In this document: positions 35,806-45,421 of the stretch, piece by piece
Layout of the letters: the number at the start of each line of letters is the position of its first letter
How positions within the stretch are numbered: the first letter of the stretch is position 1
Origin: DATCJA01 sp963814955
Lineage (GTDB): Bacteria; Acidobacteriota; Vicinamibacteria; Vicinamibacterales; UBA2999
Direction: 5' to 3'
Assembly (NCBI GenBank): GCA_963814955.1
Contig: CAWFEX010000006.1
Span: 558,001 to 622,000, forward strand
DNA length: 64,000 nucleotides
Notes under the pieces: generated by a model
What the model saw: only the letters and a program-made list of their open reading frames with translations
What the model was told of the DNA's origin: nothing
The model's database searches: none
Made by a program: the position numbers and the translations under genes

Positions 35806-37717
35806 ATGAAAACGGTCACTGGTTTCCGTACAACGGATCCTTCGCCAGCCGAAGGCCTGGCCGGTCTGTACATGCCAGGCCTGATGGACGGCTTCGGCGA
35901 TCGGCTGTTGATGTTCGACAACACCGACGCCGATCCGTTGGAGATGCTTCGCTTCCACGCCGCACTCGCTGACACTCCAGGGTTCGAGGACGTTCTTCGC
36001 GACCGTGTACGGCGACTCGGTCGGCTGACCCATCCTGCCTTTCCGGTCATACGCGCAGTGGACCGGCTCGAGACCGACGGATCGCTGGTGCTGGTATCCA
36101 CCTACGCGCCCGGCAAGCGCCTTTCGGCGCTTCTAACCGAACCGCAACTTGGCGGAGGCTTGCACCCGGCGTTCGTGACCTGGGTCGTGAGTCAGGTCAT
36201 TCAGCCGCTATCGCTTCTGCAGTCGGGAGGTGCCGATTTCGCCCACGGCGCGATGACCGCCGACCGCATCGTCCTGACGACGGATGGGCGTGTGCGAATC
36301 GTGGAACACGTGCTCGGCTCGGCCCTTCGCCATCTGAACCGCTCGTCTTCCGGGTTATGGCGGGAGTTTGGCGTTCTCGCACCGACCGATCGGCCAGGCG
36401 CCGCGCCATTGGACGCCCGGGCAGATGTCTTCCAGCTGGGAGTGCTGGCTCTCTCTATGTTGCTGGCCCGGCGGATAACCCCTGCGGACCTCGAGCAGCG
36501 GTTACCCCGGCTGCTCGACCAGTGGAGCAACAGATCCACGATCCGATCCCGTCTGTTCGGCGACTCGCTCCGGCTCTGGCTCGAGCGCGCGCTTCAAATC
36601 GGCGATCGTCCCTATCGTTCAGCCGCCGACGCGTATGCGGATCTCCGCCAGCTGCCAGCGGCATCTGCGTCGCGCGCCTTCGAGTTCCTGCAGGCTGACA
36701 ATGTCAACGGATTGGCAACACCGCTCGTGATTCTTCAGTCAAGTGCGCAGACGAGTGGACAGGAGGCACCAATGGCGAACCTCTCCTCGTCGGACGAAGT
36801 CCGGATCAATGACTCGACAGTTCCGCCGGCGACACCGCCAATCGCACGAGAAAGTCTCGTCGCATATGTCGGTGAAACACCTCGGACGGAATCGACGGCA
36901 TCCGGCGCTAATTCACGGTTGCTGACGTTTGCGCCCGCGGAGCCAGCTACACCGACCAGCACCCAGAATCGGGCGCTGCGAGCGTCGGCATTGGCTTCCG
37001 GATGGCAGAGAGCCCGGCTGGCAATTGCGGTTGGGCTGGCGGCAGTCGCGCTGGTGGAAGCCATCGTCATTGCAACGATGTTCGGTCGGCAGCAACCAGC
37101 CTCACCAGCAGCCGCTGTCGTCGTCACGTCTCCCGTGTACCGATGTGTCCGCTCAGCCACCGATCGTCGTGGCGGGCCTGAATGCCGAGAACGCTGGTCG
37201 ATCCGACGATCAGAATGGATCAATTGTCGTCGACACAACGCCTGACACCCAGCGCCCGATTGCCGACGCGGTTGCCGAAGCCATCGCAAAGGCCGCGAGC
37301 AGCCAACGCTCCGGTGGAGTCAGACTGGCTGCGCCCATTGAGCTCAAAGTGCTGCAGGGAGACCGGGTGCTCGGCTCTTCGGCTGACGGGCCGATCGTGG
37401 CCACTGCCGGCACCCATCAGCTCGATTTCATAAACACGTCGTTCGGATTCCGCGTCCGCCGTGCGGTCACCTTCCGTGCCGGGGAAATCACGACGCTCAG
37501 CATTGATGTGCCGCCGGGAAGCATCAGCGTCAATGCGGAGCCGTGGGCGGAAGTGTGGATCGACAACCGGCCCGTTGGCGAAACTCCGCTTGCGCACCTC
37601 GAGATACCGGTTGGCGAGCATGAAGTCGTCTTCCGTCACCCCGATAAGGGTGAACGGCGCCAGAACGTTGTCGTGCGGGCCGATAGTGTGACGCGCGCCA
37701 GCGCGACGTTTGAGTGA
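35806..37717 (+). CDS. Membrane pseudokinase with C-terminal PEGA domain, one frameshift
   Basis: Residues about 1-290 follow the protein-kinase layout (GRLTHPAFPVIRAVDRL, LVLVSTYAPGKRLSALL, DARADVFQLGVLALSMLLAR). The catalytic HRD-x-K-x-x-N is HGAMTADRI and the DFG is replaced by VRIVEHVLG, so it cannot transfer phosphate in the normal way. A Ser/Thr/Pro linker, one membrane helix (AIAVGLAAVALVEAIVIATM) and a periplasmic PEGA domain (AEPWAEVWIDNRPVGETPL, PVGEHEVVFRHPDKG) follow. The frame breaks by one base near 37125-37140; joined, about 635 residues. It may sense or scaffold through the PEGA domain. It starts a new unit after the terminator at 35568-35615. Confidence 0.8.
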
Positions 37718-37732
37718 GAAAGAGGTTTCCTC

Positions 37733-39056
37733 TTACTCGACGGTCGTTACGATGCTTGTCAGGATAGGTTTGCCGGATGGGGTTTCCACGCCGTCTGTCG
37801 GTTCGGCGGTGACCATGACGCCAACCACGGCGCGTGGCACGATCACGCCCTGTTCCACGACCGTGATCGTCCCATCCGCGTCCGGCATGAACGTCGAGGC
37901 TCTCACCGGTGCCAGCCGTGTCAGCAGCCACACTTGATAGGTTCCGCTCGCAAGAGCGGGGATCCGCGATCCACTGAAGACAAAAGCGCGCGTGCGGCTC
38001 CACAACGCCTGACCGGTGGCGGCGCCGCTTCCAGAAAGGTTGTACCGAATCAGGTCTGGGGCCGCGAGGACGTTCCCGATCAATTCCGCTCGCGTCGCCA
38101 TTGCCCGGGCGCTCGCGATCTCACGAGCGGCTTCCGCACGGGCGACCCCTGCCTGGCGCATCGACTCGGCGGCGGCTCTCTGCGACTCGAGCTCAGCCTG
38201 CTGCGCGCGTGCCGCCGCGGCCCGTACCTGACTCTGCAGGTACCATCCGAACGCTCCCGCAACGATCACTGCCAGGCCGAGACCGATGACCGCAAACCGC
38301 CAGTTCCGCGGTATCTGTTGTTCACCACGCCTGGCCGAAGCATCGGTCCTTGCGCCTTCAGGCGCCTCAACAACGGAAGTTGCGGCTGAGGGAAGTTCCC
38401 TGCGCCGATGCGCCGGATTGGTCGAATAGCCCGCGGCCACTTGCCGGCCGCACAACTTCGCCCGAATCACGAAGCTGACTGTGAAGGCGGGTGACATCGT
38501 CGAGCGGCCATGGAGCAGCACCATTATCGAGGCGGGCCGGCTGCTCGTGCCGTGCCTTCATCTCGGTCACGAGCGACTGCAAATCCCGACCGAATTCGCC
38601 CAGAACCACGTGCACGTCGTCTTCGAAAGAGGCAAGCCGCGCTTCGGCGCGTGCGAAACCTTTCTGGGCGACGTTTGCCGTGGCGATGCAGACCTCGGTC
38701 AGGCTTGCCGCCTGCTCGCGAAGCTCCTTGACCGGCTGCTCATGGATCTTCCTGAGCGCGTCCCATTCGTGCTGAATAGTCGTCTCGAGCTCGCGGAGAC
38801 GCTGGAACGTGTCCTGCTGGATGCGGCTGTTCGCATCCTTCCACTCACTCACATACGACTCGAGCTGGGTGACCGTTCGCGAATGGCGTTCGGCGGTAAT
38901 CGCCCATCGCTTCAGGTTCTCGGCATACTGGTCCGCCATTCCCGTCAGGCGCTCTTCCACTTGCTGAACGTTCCCTTCAGTAACCTGGGAAAGCCGTTCC
39001 ACCTGCCACTGCAGGTTCATGAGACGTTGTTCAAGATCAGTAACGTCTGATGCCAC
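37733..39056 (-). CDS. Coiled-coil membrane protein with anti-sigma-K-like end, one frameshift
   Basis: Residues 1-190 form a long coiled coil (LEQRLMNLQWQVERLSQVTE, QVEERLTGMADQYAENLKRW). One membrane helix follows (WRFAVIGLGLAVIVAGAFGW), a second short coiled coil (ARAQQAELESQRAAAESMRQ), and a domain like the periplasmic end of RskA anti-sigma factors (TRAFVFSGSRIPALASGTYQ, VWLLTRLAPVRASTFM). No sigma factor is adjacent and the usual anti-sigma zinc segment is absent, so anti-sigma function is doubtful. GTG 39056 is chosen. The frame shifts by one extra base near 38400; without it there would be two shorter proteins. It is convergent with the pseudokinase gene and divergent from the TonB-end gene. 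Confidence 0.68.
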
Positions 39057-39191
39057 GGTATGCCTTGCGGCGAATGATACACAAAAATCGTGCGCGCATA
39101 ACACCGATTTGCTCTTGCATCACACGGATCTCCGCGTTACGATTTTTCATTCCACGATAAAAGTACTTTCCGGTCACGTGCGAGGAACGAA

Positions 39192-40120
39192 ATGACGACC
39201 GCACGTTCAGGGTTTCTCCTCACGACTATCGCATGGCTGGCTTTCGCGTCCGTCGCTGCCGCACGCGACGAAACGATTGACCACGTCAAGACTCTCTATC
39301 GATCGGCCGCGTACCGAGGAGGCGCTTGTGGTCCTGGATCAGCTCGCGCAGGATCCGGCGTCGGCCGGGCTCGTCGAGGCGCGCGAGTACCGGTTACTCT
39401 GCCTGATTGCCCTCGACCGGAGGACCGAAGCACGCGACGCGATCGCATCCATGGTGAACGCCGATCCGTCTTACCAGCTTTCTCAGGTATCGCCGCGGGT
39501 TCGGACGATGTTCAAGGACGTCCGCCAGTCGCTGCTCCCAGCGATTGTGCAGCGGACCTACGCGGACGCGAAAGCTGCGTTCGAGCGCCAGGATCCGAAG
39601 TCCGGCGTACCAGTTCGAGCGCGTGCTTGCCCTCCTGGACGATCCGGATCTGGCCGGAGCTCCAACCTTGGCGGACCTTCGCACCGTGGCGTCGGCATTT
39701 CTCGATTTGAGCAAGGCGCTCGCGCCGCGCTCCGAGACACCTCCCAGGCCCACACCCGTCGTCATCACGAGGAATGAAAGCGATGCCGGAGCAGCGGCCG
39801 CGCCGCTGGTCCCAACGGTGTATCGCGAGCTGGAGCCGGGTTTGGTGGCTCCGGAAGCCGTAAAACAGGCGCTGCCCAGATGGATCCTGCCTCGGGGGCT
39901 GGCGGAAAGGGACGTACGGGAATGGCAGGGAATGCTGGAAGTCGTCATCGACGAGAAGGGTGACGTAATTTCAGCAACGCTGCGGAAGCCGTTTCACCCG
40001 ACGTACGACGAGCAGCTGGTCCGCGCCGCGATGTCGTGGAAGTACCGGCCAGCTCGAAAGAACGGAGCACCCGTGCGCTTTCAGAAGGTCATAAGCGTAC
40101 GGCTCGATGGCGCAAACTAG
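39192..40120 (+). CDS. Secreted or periplasmic protein with TonB-like C-terminal domain, two frameshifts
   Basis: A signal peptide (FLLTTIAWLAFASVAAA) leads to TPR-like helices (TLYRSAAYEEALVVLDQL when joined; AREYRLLCLIALDRRTEAR), a linker, and a TonB C-terminal domain: GMLEVVIDEKGDVISATLRK, QLVRAAMSWKYRPARKNG, RFQKVISVRL. Extra bases near 39315 and 39604 split it into three frames; joined, about 308 residues. There is no N-terminal TonB membrane anchor, so it is not a classical TonB. It may bind an outer-membrane partner or act as an adaptor. The ATG at 39192 follows AGGAACGA. Confidence 0.7.
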
Positions 40121-40515
40121 GAACGTTTCTTAACGCTTTTCAGACTGGCATAGACAAGCGGTGGCGCACGGGCCCCCCCCACCCGCCGCGTCGCTTTCCG
40201 AACGGGCACACTCCGACCACGCCGATAGTCCATTCCTCTGCCGACTTTTGTCGCTCGACCAAGATACGGTCACGGGGCAGAAACGCAAGCCGTCCGGTTC
40301 GGGTACCTCAATATTGTTGGGCTTCGGTGGCTGCTCCATTGAGACCTCTCGTGCCCCCCACCGGCAAGACCTTTGCCCATGAGTTAGGGCATCTTGATGA
40401 GATTCGCCGCGGGGCGGGCGGAGTCTGGTTGGAGGCCGCGGCCGCTGGTCCAGAAGGGGGCCGGCGCGCCACGCCCGGATCGATCGTCGGGGGTCCTCCG
40501 GCGTCATCCACGACC
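40121..40515. other. Gap before the histidine kinase, with a HELGH-coding scrap
   Basis: No gene is clearly supported. A C8 run lies near 40171-40178. Around 40360-40400 one frame encodes TGKTFAHELGHLDEIRR, which resembles a zinc-peptidase active-site helix. It may be chance or a relic. Confidence 0.4.
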
Positions 40516-41643
40516 ATGAGTCACGCGCCGGCGATTCTCCTCATCGACTCGAGCGCCGGGGATCGCACGCTTGCCAAGCTGCTGCTCGAACGCGAGTTGC
40601 CAGACGCCAAAGTCATAATGGCCGCCGATGCACTCGCTGTCGCCAACGCTCTCGAGATGGGCGTTCCGGATGTTGCCATTGTGGCAGCCGACCTAGCATG
40701 GGCCAAGATCGACCACCTCATTGCGGGTCTCAAACGGCGAGCTCCCGGTACCGCAATCGTGCTGTTCGGGCACGAGCTGGATATCGCCTCGCGAGCGCTC
40801 GATCCGGGCCTTGCATGTGAAGGGTTGGTTCGGAAAAACAGCACAGGATTCCTGGCGCTGGCAACCATCATCACCGAGGTTCTGGCACGCAGGAACGGTG
40901 TGGCCCCAGCCCCTTCGACGATCACCCCGGCTGCGAAGTCAGCCTCATCGGGTCCGGGTGACAACGATCTTCGCGAAATCGCTTTGGTCTTTTCGCACGA
41001 TTTCCGGGAACCGGTGCAGCAGATTGCACGGCTGGCGAGGCGGGGTCAGGCCGCCCAGACGACGGATGGCGCCGCCCAGACGTTGCGGCAGGTGTTAGAG
41101 TGTGCCGAGCGCGCGGGCAGCATGCTCGACGGAATGATCGAGTATCTAGCCGTAACGGAAGCTGCTGCGAGACTGGCGCCAGTCGACCTCAATGCATGCC
41201 TCGATCAGGCCGTGGACCACCTGAGCGCCGCCATCAGCGAGGCTCAGGCCGAGATCCGGTTCGGTCGGCTTCCGGTTGTGGTCGGCGACGAGCACCAGTT
41301 GGTGCACCTGTTTCAAAACCTCGTGTCGAACGCCATCAAATTCCGCGGCCGCGAGCGCCCGGTCGTCACCATCGGCTGTGAGCCGAATGGCGATTACTGG
41401 CAGCTGGCGTTTCGGGACAATGGCATGGGCATCCCGGAGGAGTTCACAGAACGCATCTTCGATCTTGGCAGGCGCCTGCATACTCGCGAGGAGTATCCGG
41501 GAAGCGGCATTGGTCTGGCCCTATGCAAACGTATTGTCGAGCGGCACGGGGGCCGGATCTGGTCTGAATCTCGCGAGGGGGAAGGGTCCACGTTTTACGT
41601 CCTGCTGCCTCGCCGTGCGGACAATGCGGCTCTCCCTTCATAG
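40516..41643 (+). CDS. Histidine kinase with N-terminal pseudo-receiver
   Basis: Residues 1-120 resemble a receiver domain (AILLIDSSAGDRTLAKLLLE, DVAIVAADLAW, GTAIVLFGHE), but the acidic pair and the phosphorylated Asp position are altered. A HisKA helix follows with IALVFSHDFREPVQQIARLA (His of the H-box), then an HATPase domain: LFQNLVSNAIKFRG (N-box), FRDNGMGIPEEFTERIFDLG and GSGIGLALCKRIVERHGG. The catalytic parts look intact. No membrane segment is present, so it senses a cytoplasmic signal. The ATG at 40516 is chosen; upstream codons in frame have no family likeness. It ends 3 bp before the GGDEF-EAL gene, whose receiver domain is a likely phosphate acceptor. Confidence 0.87.
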   Translation: MSHAPAILLIDSSAGDRTLAKLLLERELPDAKVIMAADALAVANALEMGVPDVAIVAADLAWAKIDHLIAGLKRRAPGTAIVLFGHELDIASRALDPGLACEGLVRKNSTGFLALATIITEVLARRNGVAPAPSTITPAAKSASSGPGDNDLREIALVFSHDFREPVQQIARLARRGQAAQTTDGAAQTLRQVLECAERAGSMLDGMIEYLAVTEAAARLAPVDLNACLDQAVDHLSAAISEAQAEIRFGRLPVVVGDEHQLVHLFQNLVSNAIKFRGRERPVVTIGCEPNGDYWQLAFRDNGMGIPEEFTERIFDLGRRLHTREEYPGSGIGLALCKRIVERHGGRIWSESREGEGSTFYVLLPRRADNAALPS

Positions 41644-41646
41644 CGC

Positions 41647-43806
41647 GTGATTGTCACCTCACAGTCGCCGGCGCACACGAAACAGGAATCCTTCAGCATT
41701 CTGCTGATCGAAGACGACAGTCTCGAAGCAGGGCTGATTCGTGACGAAATCGCGAGCTTTCCGCGTACGTCGGCGACCGTCGATCACGTTCAGCGTCTGC
41801 TCACCGCCCTGCATCGGCTTACCGAAGGCAGCTACGACATCGTCCTGCTCGATTTGAATCTGCCAGACGGCGCGGGCGTCGAGAACCTCCGCAGGATCAA
41901 AGCTGCGGCGCCGAACGTGCCAGTCGTCATCCTGACGAACATGGAGGACCAGGAAGCGGCTGTCGCGATGGTCGCCGGGGGAGCCCAGGACTACGTGATC
42001 AAGCGCCACATCACGTCGGAGCTCCTGCGACGCTCCATCAGGTATGCCATCGCGCGCCAGGCAGCGGAGGCATCGCTGCGAGAGAGCGAAGAGCGCTATG
42101 CGCTGGCCGTTGCAGGCGCCCGTGACGGCATCTGGGACTGGGACCTGATGCGCGGCGAGATTCATTTCTCTCCGCGCTGGTTCGAACTGCTCCACCTTCA
42201 GAAGGCCGACGAAGTATCGGACCCGGCAACGTGGTTCGATCGCGTTCACCCGGAGGACCAGGTCGGGCTCGATCAGGCGTTGAACGCTCACCTTCGTGGC
42301 GATACGCCTTACCTGGAACATGAGTTCCGGATGAAGAATGGCGACGGTCAGTCGATGTGGGCGCTGTGTCGCGCGGTCGCCATCCGCGAGGCTTCGGGCC
42401 GCGCCACCCGCATCGCCGGGTCTCTAACGGACATCAGCGATCGAAAGCTGGCGGAGGCCAGGCTTCTGCACGAAGTGCTTCACGATACGCTGACCGGCCT
42501 GCCGAACCGCACGCTCTTTCTCGATCGCCTCGGCCTCACGCTGAAACAGCAGCGGCGGGATCCCAAGAGAACGTTCGCCGTGCTCTTTCTGGACCTCGAT
42601 GGCTTCAAGAGCATCAACGACAGCCTTGGACATGCGGCGGGTGACGAGCTGCTCATCGAGTTCGGGAAGCGACTGAGCATGTTCCTGCGCCCCGGCGACT
42701 CGGTGGCCCGCCTGGGGGGGGACGAATTCGCGATTCTTCTCACCGACATCAGCGGCATCCACGAGGCCACGCGTGTTGCCGAGCGCATTCACGAGCTCCT
42801 CTCACTGAAGTTTCTCATCGGCGACAAGGAAGTCTTTGCCAGCGCCAGCATCGGTATTGCCGTCAGCAGTGAACCCAATTACGAACGGCCGGGCGATCTC
42901 CTCCGCGACGCAGACATGGCCATGTATCGCGCCAAGAGCAGCCGCACGGGTTCGTACAGCGTGTTTCACAGCGTGATGTACGAGTCGGCGTTACAGCGGC
43001 TCGAGCTCGAAACCGACTTGCGCTCGGCGCTCAGCCGCAACGAGCTGGTCACGTACTATCAGCCGATCGTGTCGCTCGATCGCATGCAGGTGATCGGCTT
43101 CGAGGCGCTCCTGCGGTGGTTACACCCCGTACGCGGAATGATCGGGCCGGACGTGTTCATTCCGCTTGCCGAAAAATGCGGCGTCATCGGAGCACTGAGC
43201 TGGTGGGTGATGAGCGAAGCCTGCCGTCAGACCCGTGACTGGCAGGCCAGCGATCCGCGCTTCGCCAACCTGTCGATCAGCATCAACATCTCTTCGCGCC
43301 TGTTTGCGGAGCCGCAGTTTGCGACGCGCACGGCGGACATTCTTGAAAAAACCGGACTCCGCCCAGAGACGCTTCATCTCGAGATTACCGAAAACGCGCT
43401 GCTCCAGCACGAATCGACGACGGTTGCGGAACTGACGGCGCTGCGTGAACTGGGCGTCAAGTTCCATCTGGACGACTTCGGCACCGGCTACGCGTCGCTG
43501 AGCTATCTCAACAGATTCAGCTACGACACCATCAAAATCGACCGATCATTTGTCGCTTCCAGTGATGTCATTCGGAGCCGGCGCATTATCGATGCGCTCA
43601 TCAGCCTGAGCAGCGTGCTTGGCATGGACGTCATTGCTGAAGGCGTTGAAACGGAGGAGCAGGCGCAAAAGCTCCGCGACCTGAACTGCCGGACTGCGCA
43701 GGGTTTTCTGTTCTCGAAGCCGCTGCCTTCCGACCTCGCTCGCGCCTTTCTCGTTCGTGCCGACGGCGCAGCGCCGGAGGCGCCGCGATCGGGAGTCAAG
43801 GTCTAG
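41647..43806 (+). CDS. Receiver-PAS-GGDEF-EAL c-di-GMP enzyme
   Basis: Domains in order: receiver (about 15-135; LLIEDD, YDIVLLDLNLPDG with phosphoacceptor Asp, DYVIKR), PAS/PAC (about 145-275; DGIWDWDLMRGEIHFS), GGDEF (about 285-445; RLGGDEFAIL, DADMAMYRAKS) and EAL (about 460-705; GFEALLRW, NISSRLF, LEITENAL, DDFGTGYASLSYLN, KIDRSFV, EGVETEEQA). Both catalytic signatures are intact, so it can in principle make and break c-di-GMP, with the direction set by phosphorylation and PAS state. GTG start, 3 bp after the kinase gene; clearly an operon. c-di-GMP commonly controls exopolysaccharide and pili, which fits the neighbouring genes. It overlaps the convergent PilT-like gene by 11 bp. Confidence 0.95.
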   Translation: MIVTSQSPAHTKQESFSILLIEDDSLEAGLIRDEIASFPRTSATVDHVQRLLTALHRLTEGSYDIVLLDLNLPDGAGVENLRRIKAAAPNVPVVILTNMEDQEAAVAMVAGGAQDYVIKRHITSELLRRSIRYAIARQAAEASLRESEERYALAVAGARDGIWDWDLMRGEIHFSPRWFELLHLQKADEVSDPATWFDRVHPEDQVGLDQALNAHLRGDTPYLEHEFRMKNGDGQSMWALCRAVAIREASGRATRIAGSLTDISDRKLAEARLLHEVLHDTLTGLPNRTLFLDRLGLTLKQQRRDPKRTFAVLFLDLDGFKSINDSLGHAAGDELLIEFGKRLSMFLRPGDSVARLGGDEFAILLTDISGIHEATRVAERIHELLSLKFLIGDKEVFASASIGIAVSSEPNYERPGDLLRDADMAMYRAKSSRTGSYSVFHSVMYESALQRLELETDLRSALSRNELVTYYQPIVSLDRMQVIGFEALLRWLHPVRGMIGPDVFIPLAEKCGVIGALSWWVMSEACRQTRDWQASDPRFANLSISINISSRLFAEPQFATRTADILEKTGLRPETLHLEITENALLQHESTTVAELTALRELGVKFHLDDFGTGYASLSYLNRFSYDTIKIDRSFVASSDVIRSRRIIDALISLSSVLGMDVIAEGVETEEQAQKLRDLNCRTAQGFLFSKPLPSDLARAFLVRADGAAPEAPRSGVKV

Positions 43807-45415
43807 GGGCCCTGCGGGGCAGGCTCGAGCGAGCTCGGCGCCGCTCACGCGCGGAGCGGCGAATCATGTTGACCACCTCCCGCCCGTCAAGGGCATGGGA
43901 CGCAGCCTGACCGATCGAGATTTCGCCACGAACGGCGGCTTCGGCGAGCGCCGTATCCAGGCTACGCATTCCATCGGCTCCTGAGCGCTGAAGTTTCTCG
44001 AGCGCGCTGATGTCCCACCGTTCGAGCTGCGCGCGTACTTCAGGGGTCGCAATGAGAAAGTCGTGAACGATCTTCCGTCCTCCGCCAGCGGCATGCAGTG
44101 CACGATAGCTGAGGCCACAGCGGAACCGCGCAGCAAGCGACTGCCTCAACTCGAACTCATGCTGTGGCGCCACATGCGTCAGCAGAGATTCAACGGCGCG
44201 GGCGGCAGTGGGTGCAACCACGCCAAGAATCACGAGGCAGCCGGGTCGCGCGGCGCGAATGGCCTCCTCGCCATTCGACCCGGAGCTCAGCGCCACGATG
44301 AGAACATCGGGCGCCTCATGCGCCGCTCGCCGAATCGCAGCCGAATGCCCATTCTCGAGGCCACCGATCCTGCGCGCGCTCACGAATGCGCCGGTGATTT
44401 CGTGGTCGAGGCCGTTCGGCGGCTCAATGGAAATGATGTATCCCGCGCGGCGGTTGGCCGTCCAGCTGCCGACGGCGGCGACGATCTGCCGGACGTTCGC
44501 CGTCGCTGGGCCAGCTACGACCACGATCCCGTCATCTTCCTCACAGATCCGCTTTATGTGCCTGTGAAGATCCCCCTGCAGGATCGCTTCAGGGCTGCGC
44601 CAGCGCAAATCGATGACCAACCCCGGCCCTCGAGCGTCCGTGAACGCGTGCCATCTTTGACGAGTGCCTTCGTGGTGGCGAACCCACACCGCATCGGATA
44701 TGGCACCGTCGTGAGGACCAGGCGCCAATGCGGCAGCAGCGGCTTCGATAACCTCACCGTCAACCGCATCGACGGCGAGCTGTTCCATGCGCGTGCCGAC
44801 ACGTGCCAGAGGTGCGTGCCCACCACGCAGATAAATGGCACTTGCGTTGCGCTGTAGCGCCCGATGAATCACGGCGTCTATCGCGGCCGTGCTGGCGGCG
44901 CGTTTCAATCCATCGATGACTGCGACTGACGTTTCCTGTTGTTGAAGGGGCGCCGCTTCGCGCGCCACGGCAACGCCTGCCGTGGTCCCGGAACGGCGAC
45001 GAGCAGGTGGTTCAAGCGGTGGCGCCGGGAGCCCTCGCCCCGCGGGCGGAACGGTCACGCTCGGGGAGGGCGGTGACGCGAGAGCTTCACTCGTATCGGA
45101 GGGCGAGGTGTCGCGCTGTAACTCAACGGACATTTCAGGTCCAAGTCGCCGCACCATCACACGAACGGGAACGACGGATTCACTTGCAGGCAACGGCTCC
45201 ATAGCCACGCGTTGCTCCGCCAGTGCCTTCTTGCCAGCAGGCGACAGAACTTGATCGGCGAGTCTCTCGAGGGCGGTCGTCGTTGACGCGGTGGCGGTCG
45301 CGAGATCGTGGCGTGTATCGCCAACGATCAATTGCGGGATCTGATCGGATCGCAGCAGGATCCGTTCGCCACCGGTGAGCTCGAGCGCCGACAGCAGCGA
45401 ATTGAGGTCATTCAT
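43796..45415 (-). CDS. Degenerate PilT-like ATPase-fold protein
   Basis: The 539-residue protein has an N-terminal region like type IV pilus/secretion ATPases, a Pro/Ser-rich linker (about 95-150) and a PilT-like core: AASTAAIDAVIHRALQRNAS, VIDLRWRSPEAILQGDLHR, IVVVAGPATANVRQIVAAVG, IISIEPPNGLDHEITGAFV, IRRAAHEAPDVLIVALSSG and FRCGLSYRALHAAGGGRKI. The Walker A GxTGSGKST is reduced to GPATANVRQ, lacking Lys and Thr, so ATP hydrolysis is unlikely. It may be a subunit or regulator of a pilus retraction motor encoded elsewhere. It lies 6 bp from the methyltransferase gene in the same operon and is convergent with the c-di-GMP gene. Confidence 0.75.
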   Translation of the reverse strand: MNDLNSLLSALELTGGERILLRSDQIPQLIVGDTRHDLATATASTTTALERLADQVLSPAGKKALAEQRVAMEPLPASESVVPVRVMVRRLGPEMSVELQRDTSPSDTSEALASPPSPSVTVPPAGRGLPAPPLEPPARRRSGTTAGVAVAREAAPLQQQETSVAVIDGLKRAASTAAIDAVIHRALQRNASAIYLRGGHAPLARVGTRMEQLAVDAVDGEVIEAAAAALAPGPHDGAISDAVWVRHHEGTRQRWHAFTDARGPGLVIDLRWRSPEAILQGDLHRHIKRICEEDDGIVVVAGPATANVRQIVAAVGSWTANRRAGYIISIEPPNGLDHEITGAFVSARRIGGLENGHSAAIRRAAHEAPDVLIVALSSGSNGEEAIRAARPGCLVILGVVAPTAARAVESLLTHVAPQHEFELRQSLAARFRCGLSYRALHAAGGGRKIVHDFLIATPEVRAQLERWDISALEKLQRSGADGMRSLDTALAEAAVRGEISIGQAASHALDGREVVNMIRRSARERRRARSSLPRRAPRP

Positions 45416-45421
45416 CCTTCG

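Noticed and set aside
37733..39056. Two separate genes (coiled-coil and RskA-like)
   Set aside because: They abut with a one-base frame difference like the other breaks in the window, and the coiled coil continues naturally into the membrane segment; one gene is more likely.
40036..40515. Long N-terminal extension of the histidine kinase
   Set aside because: The frame is open but begins inside the preceding gene, and has no family likeness except the HELGHL scrap.
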